A stretch of DNA of 48,215 bases, from NCBI GenBank assembly GCA_012032285.1, contig JAAURJ010000019.1, positions 1-48,215 of the forward strand. The letters run 5' to 3'. Position 1 is the stretch's first letter; every line of letters begins with the position of its first letter. The notes beneath the pieces were generated by a model. It was not told the origin of the DNA and searched no databases. It was given only the letters and a program-made list of their open reading frames with translations. Both the position numbers and the translations under genes were made by a program. The stretch comes from Sphingomonadales bacterium (GTDB lineage: Bacteria > Pseudomonadota > Alphaproteobacteria > Sphingomonadales > Sphingomonadaceae). Below are positions 38,023 through 47,232 of this stretch, one piece after another.

Positions 38023-38685
38023 ATGAGCATATTTATTGAAGAAATGCTGGCTTCATTTCCGACACGCAATCAACCGCCAGAGGAGATTGTCAAATTTTTC
38101 CACTGGATCGATAAGCAAGGATTGCACCATAATTTCGGTTCAGACGATTATAAATATGCGGATATCGATCCCGACGCCGCCGACGGTATGATTGGTATTA
38201 CGCCTGTCAATATACAGATGGCCAAATTAACTACGCGGAGCGAAGATCCCATTATATATGAACGGTTTGCCGAATTTTGCAGTACTGGCGGAGATGGCTC
38301 ACGCGCCGCGCTGTGGCTGGATGATGATGGGCAACAGCATATTGTGCATATGGGTTCCGGTTCGGGTTCAACGCTTATTGGTATCATGGTTTCCAATCCC
38401 ATCGATTTCCTGCGTACATTGGCAATAGGGTATAGCGAATTATGCTGGCCATCCGATTTTGGTAAAACCCCCGAAGAAGTTTTTAACGACAATTATCCTG
38501 ATGCCGCAGATGAGCCGGACGAATATGTCTGGCCCAAACCGCTGGCCGCATTGCAAAAATGGGTCGCAACCGAATTTGGCGTTTCGATTCCCAAACGTGC
38601 AGATCAAATATTGCTGCCTATGGCGGATATGGATGATGTGCCTACCGATCCTTTTCATAAATGGATTATGAGCCTTCCTGAATAA
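38023..38685 (+). CDS. SMI1/KNR4 (SUKH)-like protein
   Basis: The 220-residue soluble protein resembles SUKH-fold proteins. Supporting segments are SRAALWLDDDGQQHIVHMGS, GSGSTLIGIMVSNPIDFLRT and LAIGYSELCWPSDFG. SUKH proteins are often immunity proteins of polymorphic toxin systems, but many are housekeeping-like orphans. No toxin lies next to it here. The start has AGGAGAG seven bases upstream. The family call is recalled and not verified. Confidence 0.65.
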   Translation: MSIFIEEMLASFPTRNQPPEEIVKFFHWIDKQGLHHNFGSDDYKYADIDPDAADGMIGITPVNIQMAKLTTRSEDPIIYERFAEFCSTGGDGSRAALWLDDDGQQHIVHMGSGSGSTLIGIMVSNPIDFLRTLAIGYSELCWPSDFGKTPEEVFNDNYPDAADEPDEYVWPKPLAALQKWVATEFGVSIPKRADQILLPMADMDDVPTDPFHKWIMSLPE

Positions 38686-38773
38686 TATAAGCCCATAGAT
38701 CCCGCCCGGCATCGGCATCAAAAATCGTCGCAATGTCCGCCGCGCTTATATCCAGCCGGTAATGCGCGGTCAT
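38666..38773 (-). pseudogene. Possible N-terminal remnant of an SOS-associated-peptidase-like protein
   Basis: A minus-strand frame of 35 codons begins MTAHYRLDISAADIATIFDA and ends at a stop inside the SUKH gene. The start loosely resembles the M-C-x-x-Y-R-L start of YedK/HMCES-type peptidases (Cys2 is replaced). If so, the catalytic Cys and the rest of the gene are missing. The evidence is weak. Confidence 0.25.
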
Positions 38774-38837
38774 CGCCTCTCATGCCTATATATGATGTCC
38801 GGGCCGATAATAATCCTCATCCGCCACAAATAAACAT

Positions 38838-38876
38838 AAAGCCGGGGATGTAGGAAAGTCCTTTCTACAGCCCCGG
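38838..38876 (-). terminator. Rho-independent terminator of the DUF4402 gene
   Basis: CCGGGGATGTAGGAAAG at 38842-38858 and CTTTCTACAGCCCCGG at 38861-38876 form a long hairpin with one mismatch and one bulge. Read on the minus strand it lies 13 bases after the DUF4402 stop and runs into a T-rich tract (CTTTATGTTTATTTG). This is a good terminator. Confidence 0.75.
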
Positions 38877-38888
38877 TTCCAAAATACT

Positions 38889-39425
38889 TTATTGATATTC
38901 AACTGATACCGGGAATGTGCCGGTAAAATTGCCCCCGGGCGTGCCGGCCAGCATCCAGAGTGCGGCGCGCATTTTGAAATGCAGATCGCCGCTGGCGTCG
39001 CTCACTGCGGAGGAATTATTATAGCTGACCTGTGTCACATTGGTGCCAAAGAAAACGATGTTCCCAATTTCCACACTATTGGGGCCATCATAGAGGAAAA
39101 AATTGCCCGGTGTCGAAATCGTCATCGCCATATTGGGCGATGCCGTCACGTCAAAGCTGGCCGCCGATGTCGTGCCGCCGCCGCACAGGCTGGCGCCCGA
39201 ACAGCCGACAGTGCCGTCAACATAGACCTCAACCGCCGTATTGCCGGTGCCATTGGAGGCAAAGCGGCCAAAGCGCAAGGGATCAACCGGGGTCAGCGTG
39301 ATCGCGCCGACAATCGTCGCCTCGCCGTTTGCGGTTTGCGTATCCGCATGCGCTGCGCCTGCCATGGCAAAAGATGCGCTGCAATATGCCCCGATGAGCA
39401 GCGCCCGTTTTGTAAATGCCTTCAT
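38889..39425 (-). CDS. DUF4402 exported protein
   Basis: The 178-residue product starts with a signal peptide (RALLIGAYCSASFAMAGAAHA) when the ATG at 39425 is used, with GGGGCAATTT just before it. The mature part is beta-rich, with ANGEATIVGAITLTPVDPLR, FGRFASNGTGNTAVEVYVDG, the two-Cys CSGASLCGGG, and TGTFPVSVEYQ at the end. It matches the DUF4402 layout, periplasmic or extracellular proteins that may be structural or pilus-like. The function is unknown. The hairpin at 38838-38876 terminates it. Confidence 0.87.
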   Translation of the reverse strand: MKAFTKRALLIGAYCSASFAMAGAAHADTQTANGEATIVGAITLTPVDPLRFGRFASNGTGNTAVEVYVDGTVGCSGASLCGGGTTSAASFDVTASPNMAMTISTPGNFFLYDGPNSVEIGNIVFFGTNVTQVSYNNSSAVSDASGDLHFKMRAALWMLAGTPGGNFTGTFPVSVEYQ

Positions 39426-39664
39426 AAATTGCCCCGATTTCAATCATGTTTTTATTACTGCGCCGGATCGCCCGTGCAGCTTGCAAAAATGGCAATATAT
39501 TGATGGTGTTACATATAGCATAGCAGCCATGGTTAATTTCGGGTGAAGATTGTTTATCCCTGCCCATTTGCTGCATTGCTATGTTCCAAAGTTGCCAAAG
39601 TTGCCAACCCCATGGGTCCAATTCCATTTCCCGTTCAAACCTGGCGGGCGCAGCTGGAATCATC

Positions 39665-40348
39665 CTATTCGTCATCCTCATCTTCATATTCCCCCTTGGA
39701 TGGGGCAAAGCCGTGCGCGGCAAAATCGGCCTCGCCTGTATATAATTCTTCCTCCAACAAGTTCACCGCCTTGGCCAGCAGGACGGCATGGGCCTCCGGA
39801 TGCTGCACAGCGACCATCGCATCCTTATATTTGCCAAAGCGCACCGGATCGCGGTATCGCAGGATGAATTTGGTCAGATCCTCGTCAAACACGCGATATT
39901 CGCCGACCTGTTCACCGCGGTAGAAAACCGGACGGGGCACGCCGTGCAGCGCCCGCGAATAGGCCGCATCGGCAAGCCGTTCAACCCCGTGATCCAGCGC
40001 CACGCGCCACGCAATGCGAAACGCCCGGGCATCGCACCGCCCGCGCAATTTATAGGCCGATGTCTGCGACATACCAACCGCTCGGCACGCCTCCTCCACG
40101 CAACCGGACTGCGACAGCGCCTCGATAAAAGCAACCTGCCGCTGCGCGCTCCAGCCATCATGCCGCGTCTTCACCGGCACCGGATCAAAAGCCGCCAGCC
40201 CCCGCCCACATTCCCCCGCCGCCTCCATATCCGGCGAAACAATCATCGCAGGCGGCGCGGCGGCCCCATTGCTATAACCAGAAACATTATCCCGGCCAGC
40301 ATCACCGGCCAGGATTTCAGGGCGAACGGGAGTATCATCTTTTTCCAT
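39665..40348 (-). CDS. HTH-domain protein of unknown function
   Basis: The 227-residue product has a disordered N-terminus and a helix-turn-helix (residues ~65-100): WSAQRQVAFIEALSQSGCVE followed by ACRAVGMSQTSAYKLRGRCD. The first helices and the turn are like the DNA-binding part of phage small terminases and of widely distributed sphingomonad hypothetical proteins. The C-terminus is acidic (KGEYEDEDDE). There is no phage gene around it. It may be a DNA-binding accessory protein; beyond the HTH I cannot say more. Confidence 0.65.
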   Translation of the reverse strand: MEKDDTPVRPEILAGDAGRDNVSGYSNGAAAPPAMIVSPDMEAAGECGRGLAAFDPVPVKTRHDGWSAQRQVAFIEALSQSGCVEEACRAVGMSQTSAYKLRGRCDARAFRIAWRVALDHGVERLADAAYSRALHGVPRPVFYRGEQVGEYRVFDEDLTKFILRYRDPVRFGKYKDAMVAVQHPEAHAVLLAKAVNLLEEELYTGEADFAAHGFAPSKGEYEDEDDE

Positions 40349-40629
40349 TCACCAGCATGAAGCAAAAAAAGCCGCTGTAGGAAAATGGTTTTTTTTGGGG
40401 GGTGGTGAGGCAACCGTCATTTCAAGGAGCCCCAAGGCGACGCAGCAATCCAGTCACTTATACAAAGCCTGCTCCGCCAATTTCTGAGCCATACTGCCCG
40501 TGTTTCCCCGCTTAGACGTTGCAGCGGAATTTAGGGGTTAAGAAAAGTGGCGCCTTAGTTGCACCGTAATTGTATGGCGGATATTTTAGGGGTTATTGCA
40601 CCTGTCACCGTAACACTGAATTGGAGAAA
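40349..40629. repeat. 281-base gap before the restriction-modification pair, with short direct repeats
   Basis: No gene is visible. TTTAGGGGTTA occurs at 40530-40540 and 40585-40595, each followed by a TTGCACC and CCGTAA element. Near 40385-40402 is a run of eight T and six G. The same octamer TTTAGGGG recurs at 42469-42476 on the other side of the restriction-modification genes. This could be a scar of insertion. Confidence 0.45.
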
Positions 40630-41244
40630 TCATGCACGATTAAAGTGATCAAATATCTGCGTTATCAATTCTTCTTTTGATTCTTGCCGCTGAGCACATT
40701 TTTCTGCCCAAGCTCTTCCCGGATGTACAACATCCCACTTTGGACGAAGGCCCTGATAACGTCCTTTACCGGGATCGTGATTTCCAAATCCATCTAGTTC
40801 CACATTCCACACCGGATTGAAGGCAGCTATCATCAACGCCTCGCCTAAGGGAATCCAGATGTCGTCTACAACCAAATACCTTATCCAGAAATCACCTGCG
40901 CTAATTCCAGAATCTGAGTTTGAAACAGAATTAAGGCTTTCACGGTGTTGTCGAAGTCTTGAAAATAAGGAATTACCAGTTGAACTGATTTCAAGACTTG
41001 CGCCACGCCGTGCTCCTTTTGGGATCGCTTTACCGACATATATCGGTATCGCAGACGGCTCATCTACCTTCGCTGAAATCGGTTCATAAGCTGGGAAATC
41101 GCCGAAATAATAGATCGCATAAATACCCGCACCATCGAAAGGCAAAATTTCATCAATGCTGATTGCAGACTGAAGAAGCAAAGCGTCAACAATTGATTTT
41201 CCAAGATTTCTCTTGTCTAGCGGGTTGTATACTTCACTCATCAC
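40630..41244 (-). CDS. Eco29kI family type II restriction endonuclease (GIY-YIG)
   Basis: The 204-residue protein carries the GIY-YIG nuclease core: GIYAIYYFGDFPAYEP (GIY), IPIYVGKAIPKGARRGASLE (YVG and Arg), FSRLRQHRESLNSV, and the catalytic Glu in WIPLGEALMIAAFNPVWNVE (with the conserved Asn). The region LDGFGNHDPGKGRYQGLRP is typical for Eco29kI/NgoMIII relatives that recognise CCGCGG. Recognition of CCGCGG here is inference. Its start overlaps the methyltransferase stop by four bases. The gene is AT-richer than its neighbours. Confidence 0.9.
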   Translation of the reverse strand: MMSEVYNPLDKRNLGKSIVDALLLQSAISIDEILPFDGAGIYAIYYFGDFPAYEPISAKVDEPSAIPIYVGKAIPKGARRGASLEISSTGNSLFSRLRQHRESLNSVSNSDSGISAGDFWIRYLVVDDIWIPLGEALMIAAFNPVWNVELDGFGNHDPGKGRYQGLRPKWDVVHPGRAWAEKCAQRQESKEELITQIFDHFNRA

Positions 41245-42398
41245 GGAAAAGCGTCTAGTCCATTAATTTGAGCAATCACAGACGAAATTATTGTCTCAGC
41301 CAACTTGACCGGCACGGCATTTCCGATTTGACGCATTGCCTCACTCCAAGAACCTGAAAATTCATAGGAATCCGGGAAGGTTTGAAGTCTAGCACTTTCC
41401 CTGATGGAAAAATATCGTATACTCCCGTCAGTACGAACAAGCATATTTTCACCACCGGGAACCCCATGGACACCTGCCTTAAGCGCCTTTGCAGGTAGAT
41501 CGAGCGGGCTTCCCGTATGTCCTGGGTATGCACGTGCTCCAGGTTGGAACTTGTGGTTCTTGAAATCTTTTGCTCTTTCAGGGAAAATTTCCGGGTCGGG
41601 CAAATCGACTAATGCGTCACGAACCGTGACCCATGGTAATAGACCTTCTTTAAATTGCTTAGCCTTCACAAGATTCTTCGGTCTATGTTTTTTTGAGATT
41701 TTATGGATCTCCCAATATCTACCTTTTTCAGATTGATCCATCCTGAGTGAATCAAGTGAATGAGTTGCATCGGGGAATGACCATTGTGCGCCAGTATCAG
41801 ACCTAAACCCAACAAAGAAAACACGTTCCCTTTTTTGGGGAATGCCAAAATTTGCAGCGTTTAAAACTCTTGGCGGAAAAACTTGATAATGGAGCGCCTT
41901 GTCACCGCTAGAGCTATGATGTTGTTCCAATCTTTTCAGATGATCGAACCAATCTTCTTCTGACCTGATCTGAATGAAGGGATAAGTTAACTGTAGTTGA
42001 ATGTACGCTGTGTAATCCGAGAAAGCCCCCCTCATTAATCCTTTAACGTTTTCAAAAACAAATGCCTTGGGAAGTGTTTCCCTGACAGCCCGAACGGCTT
42101 CAGACCACATATCCCTTTGATCGTCATTCGCCTTATGTTTGCCACCCATCGAGAATGGCTGGCATGGGGGACCGCCTGTTACTAAGTCAACGTCTCCTTC
42201 CAAACTTGAATAGTCAATTGTTTTAACATCAGCCTCTTTTGGTTCGGGCCAGTTTTTAATTATAGCTGCTCGATTCAAATTTATGGTGTTACAACACCAT
42301 TTGTCACGTTCGACTACTAGAGCAGGTTTAGCTCCTGCAAATTCAGCGCCAATAGCTAGGCCACCCGCACCAGCGAATAATTCGATTGATTGCATCAA
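41241..42398 (-). CDS. DNA (cytosine-5)-methyltransferase
   Basis: The 385-residue protein is a C5-methyltransferase. Motif I is IELFAGAGGLAIGAEFAGAK (residues 5-24) and motif IV is DLVTGGPPCQPFSMGGKHKA with the catalytic Cys. Then come FVFENVKGLM (motif VI), NAANFGIPQKRERVFFVGF (motif VIII), and the C-terminal QIGNAVPVKLAETI (motif X). A ~80-residue variable part between VIII and IX would be the target-recognition domain. It precedes the restriction gene, so methylation can be established first. A promoter lies at 42426-42454. The pair is AT-rich, which suggests acquisition by transfer. Confidence 0.93.
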   Translation of the reverse strand: MMQSIELFAGAGGLAIGAEFAGAKPALVVERDKWCCNTINLNRAAIIKNWPEPKEADVKTIDYSSLEGDVDLVTGGPPCQPFSMGGKHKANDDQRDMWSEAVRAVRETLPKAFVFENVKGLMRGAFSDYTAYIQLQLTYPFIQIRSEEDWFDHLKRLEQHHSSSGDKALHYQVFPPRVLNAANFGIPQKRERVFFVGFRSDTGAQWSFPDATHSLDSLRMDQSEKGRYWEIHKISKKHRPKNLVKAKQFKEGLLPWVTVRDALVDLPDPEIFPERAKDFKNHKFQPGARAYPGHTGSPLDLPAKALKAGVHGVPGGENMLVRTDGSIRYFSIRESARLQTFPDSYEFSGSWSEAMRQIGNAVPVKLAETIISSVIAQINGLDAFP

Positions 42399-42425
42399 TG
42401 GTCTCCCTTGTTCACAATCTGTTCT

Positions 42426-42454
42426 ATATTATGAAGTGAAATTAATGCAAGCAA
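42426..42454 (-). promoter_or_regulatory. Predicted promoter of the methyltransferase gene
   Basis: On the minus strand a -35-like TTGCTT (42454-42449) and a -10-like TAATAT (42431-42426) are separated by exactly 17 bases. The start codon follows about 27 bases after the -10. This is a good sigma-70 match in an AT-rich region. Confidence 0.55.
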
Positions 42455-42496
42455 CAATTGATAGAGAGTTTAGGGGCAAAATATCCATTAGCAGAT

Positions 42497-44382
<1,886 letters not shown>

Positions 44383-44434
44383 GATAGTCACTCCATATAA
44401 TTTGCGGAGCAAGAGGGCGGATGGAATTTTCCCG

Positions 44435-44568
44435 CTCCCTCCCTCCGCCGGTAAGCCCCAAGAAGGGGGCCGGATCAGGTTCAACGGGTCGGACGGCGTT
44501 ACCCGCCCCTCTCAGTCCTTTTTTGGCCAATAACGATAACGTTAGGCAACCGACTCCCCGGGGATGAA
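44435..44568 (-). promoter_or_regulatory. TPP riboswitch (THI element) upstream of thiC
   Basis: The minus strand carries the conserved aptamer parts in order. GGGGAGTC begins near 44562, GGACTGAGAGGGGC (the CUGAGA element) is near 44517-44504, ACCCGTTGAACCTGATCCGG is near 44487-44470, and an extra hairpin CCCCCTTCTTGGGG follows. ACCGGCGGAGGGA closes it near 44440. It lies about 50 bases before the thiC start and should reduce expression when thiamine diphosphate is abundant. Confidence 0.93.
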
Positions 44569-44659
44569 GGGGTGATAGCGCAGCCGGGCAGGCTTGTCAT
44601 GGGGAATATGGCCAAAAGAAATGCGCTCCAACATTTTCAAGGTACCAAAGGCCGCAGCT

Positions 44660-45807
44660 TTATCGGAAGCCTCTTGCCGAGGATTCCGTTACAAAACGCT
44701 GCCAAGATGCCTTGGGCGTACCGTTCCAGTTGCGCAGGCCCAGACTGCCGAGCCAGGACGCAAAATTTCGACCTGAAACGCCGTAATAATTGATAAAAAA
44801 CTGCACCGCAGCGGGGCTGAAATCATGGGCGGCGAAATAGTCAATCTGCGGCATATTGCCGATATTGGCATCCCATGCCTGAAATACCGCGCTCACAAAA
44901 TCGGCCTGTTTTGTCTCGCTGGAACCCAATACGGAGGCGCTGCAAAAGCCGCATTCCAATAGCCGCAATGGTTTATCCGGATAGGCCGAAAGCGCCCTAT
45001 CAAAATCTTGTGCGACAGGGGGCAATTGCGCCGAATTATAATCCGCGCCGGATGGATAATAAGTTAGCATAGAGGCATCGGCATCGTTTAACAATTCGCG
45101 GTAAGCCGCAAGGGCCACTGGATTGGTCAATATATTGGTAGTTGCCTTTGATCCGATCGCCACACCGGGAAGCGCCGCACGCGCATCAGGAGCCACGCTT
45201 TCAAAAAAGCGCCGCCATGCCCGCCATGCCGCATTATCATTGCCGAGCAATGCATCGACTTCATTGCCTATCGACCATGCGGTAATCCGCACATCGCGCA
45301 ATTGGCTGATGACCCAGCGCTGCATGGCGCGAAAACGAGCGATAATAACCGGATCATCCCATTGCCGCGATTTCAGGTCACTGGGCCTGCGATCAGCCGT
45401 GGTATCAATACCGACCAGCACCACCGTTAGCGACAGTCCTGCCATCGGATAAACCTGATTGGCGATGCCGGTAAAATTCGGATCAGGATTAAAAACGCCC
45501 GGTGCGGTTTCAATATCGTCCCACGCTAGGCTGATCGTTGCATTGGCAATATGCGCCTGTTGAAGATTGCCGAGCACTGCGGGGAAATCATCATCGGCGC
45601 GGTCGGTTGGGGATATTCCCAAAATCCGGCGACCAGCGGCTATTGGCGGTGGTGGGGTCGGCGAAGGGGGAGGCGAAGACGGCGGGGGAACAGGCGGAGG
45701 CGTTACACCAACCGGCGGGGCGCTGCTGCTGGCACCGTCACCGCAGGCGGCAAGCGAATATACGGTTGCCGCCAAAAAATGCGCCGGTTGATTTCAGGCC
45801 CAGTCAT
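44660..45807 (-). CDS. Glycosidase-like lipoprotein (TIM-barrel, frameshift in the signal peptide)
   Basis: The long open piece begins at 45775. If one T is added in the six-T run that reads ATTTTTTGG on the minus strand (plus 45772-45777), an ATG at 45807 opens MTGPEINRRIF and LAATVYSLAACGDG, a proper lipobox. A Pro-rich linker (GVTPPPVPPPSSPPPSPTPP) follows. The main part is TIM-barrel-like: a putative acid Glu in AWSIGNEVDALLG and a nucleophile Glu in PLRLLECGFCSAS, with YPMAGLSLTVVLVGID before them. This resembles clan GH-A glycosidases, but I cannot name a GH family. It would sit on the outer membrane or in the periplasm. The substrate is unknown. Confidence 0.7.
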
Positions 45808-45970
45808 GCGATTTATTTATCATAAAACGCCAATTTGGGCAATTTCATCGGCGCGGGCGGTTTTTATATTAAAAAAACGCATAGCCATTTATGCTGCGCA
45901 GCCATTCCCCCGCTCCGTTTATTATGCCGCGATGATCGCTACAGGGATGATGCAGTTTTGGAAAAATAAA

Positions 45971-46177
45971 TCAGCGTCTTTCGACCAACTGTTTTTCTGC
46001 GGTGATTATCGTTGCCGTTCCGGGCAAAGCAATCACCTGTCCTTCGCATTGTAGGGCCGCCACTGCGCCCGGATAGCCGGTTACTTGCGCGGTCCAGACG
46101 GGATTGCCCTTTTTGTCCGCCGCTTGCCGGATGATCATGCAGACGCCGGCGGCGCTAAATTCGCTGCCGACCCGCAC
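45971..46177 (-). CDS. Small unknown protein
   Basis: A GTG-started 68-codon frame gives a Cys-containing, basic-ended product: FSAAGVCMIIRQAADKKGNP, then VTGYPGAVAALQCEGQVIAL and TATIITAEKQLVERR. It lies directly downstream of the MipA/OmpV gene with 24 bases between. No family is recognised. Two Cys residues about 30 residues apart could form a disulfide if it were exported, but no signal peptide is seen in frame, so it may be incomplete. The frame could also be chance. Confidence 0.35.
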   Translation of the reverse strand: MRVGSEFSAAGVCMIIRQAADKKGNPVWTAQVTGYPGAVAALQCEGQVIALPGTATIITAEKQLVERR

Positions 46178-46201
46178 CCCGATTGCCAGCGCCTACCCGC
46201 G

Positions 46202-47152
46202 TCAAAAACTATATGCGACACCGCCGCCGACAAACCATTGATTGGCGTCTCCCCTGACGGAGGTTATTGGCGTGCGTTTTGCATCGCCCAATTGCCTGCT
46301 ATAGCTGCTCAGGCCGAACAGGCTGAAACCGCCGTCAAGCGCATTGCCCGACAGGTCATAACCCAGAACCAGAAACGCGCCTGCGCTGCTGAAGCCGCTA
46401 TCTGCATCAAAAACCGAAAGGCCGCTGGCGGCGGAACCGGCGGCGTCAATGCTGTAATAGCTATCGGCATAGTTGTCATCGACATGGGTGGCGGATAGCG
46501 ACAAATTGGCAAAGGCCGCACGCGACAAGGGCGTTGCATAACCAATGGAGCCGCGCAGCACCCGGCCGTTATGGGCACCGGCCACATCCCATCCCGCATC
46601 CAGTGTAAAGGACAGGCTGTCCACCGGATTAGCCAATTCCTTAATCACTACCCCTGATGTAAAACCAAGCTCAACCGCGGTTTCGCGTTCGCCAAGCAAT
46701 GCAACAACATCATCGCCAATCCGGCCTGTGCGGTCGAAACGGAGTTGCACTTGCGGTCCAAAGACAAATTGCACCTTTTTCTGCTGCCCCCGCGCATCGC
46801 GGGCTCCGTCACGGATGATATCGACAAACAAGCCCGGCCCGCGCGCACCAAAATCAAAGCCATCAATACTGCCCTGAATAAGCGGCGCGGGTCCGAAATT
46901 ATAATTATCCGACCCGTCATAACTGGGACGGACACCCCCGCCGATACCGATTGTTACCCAATCGCCAGCGAAGATAGAATCGGCAACGCCCGGCGGTGGT
47001 CCCGCTGGCCGCGCTTGTTGCGGGGGGGAGGCCGCATCTGACGGATTATTGGCTGGGTAAGGACGGGAAGCTTCATCTTGCGCAAAGGCGGTTGGGGCCG
47101 CGACAATGCCGCATAAAAAAGCAGCAGCGAGTTTGATTGTGATATGAGCCAT
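46202..47152 (-). CDS. MipA/OmpV family outer-membrane protein
   Basis: I chose the ATG at 47152, after the inverted repeat at 47164-47200; it gives a signal peptide (TIKLAAAFLCGIVAAPTAFAQ). A Pro/Ala-rich spacer and a beta-barrel with alternating segments follow: WVTIGIGGGVRPSYDGSDNY, NFGPAPLIQGSIDGFDFGAR, GLFVDIIRDG, GYATPLSRAAF and, near the end, DANQWFVGGGVAYSF with a C-terminal Phe. This is typical of the MipA/OmpV group. Pathway and partner are unknown. It lies between the glycosidase-like lipoprotein and a GH5 gene, so a transport or envelope role near glucan handling is possible. Confidence 0.87.
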   Translation of the reverse strand: MAHITIKLAAAFLCGIVAAPTAFAQDEASRPYPANNPSDAASPPQQARPAGPPPGVADSIFAGDWVTIGIGGGVRPSYDGSDNYNFGPAPLIQGSIDGFDFGARGPGLFVDIIRDGARDARGQQKKVQFVFGPQVQLRFDRTGRIGDDVVALLGERETAVELGFTSGVVIKELANPVDSLSFTLDAGWDVAGAHNGRVLRGSIGYATPLSRAAFANLSLSATHVDDNYADSYYSIDAAGSAASGLSVFDADSGFSSAGAFLVLGYDLSGNALDGGFSLFGLSSYSRQLGDAKRTPITSVRGDANQWFVGGGVAYSF

Positions 47153-47163
47153 TCGTCCCATAT

Positions 47164-47200
47164 AATAACGGCCCCATGGCATTGCCATAGGGCCGTTATT
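47164..47200 (-). terminator. Long inverted repeat between the GH5 and MipA/OmpV genes
   Basis: Arms of 17 bases (47164-47180 and 47184-47200) with one mismatch enclose a three-base loop; the core is AATAACGGCCC. On the minus strand it lies 33 bases after the GH5 stop and is followed by TTATTATAT. This is a probable terminator for GH5, or an attenuator hairpin in front of mipA. Confidence 0.6.
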
Positions 47201-47232
47201 AATTTTCATCCTATTGCGCCGAAGCGCCATTT

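Noticed and set aside
40630-42398. Avoidance of CCGCGG in the host as evidence of an active enzyme
   Set aside because: The site is present at many places in the window, so avoidance is not seen.
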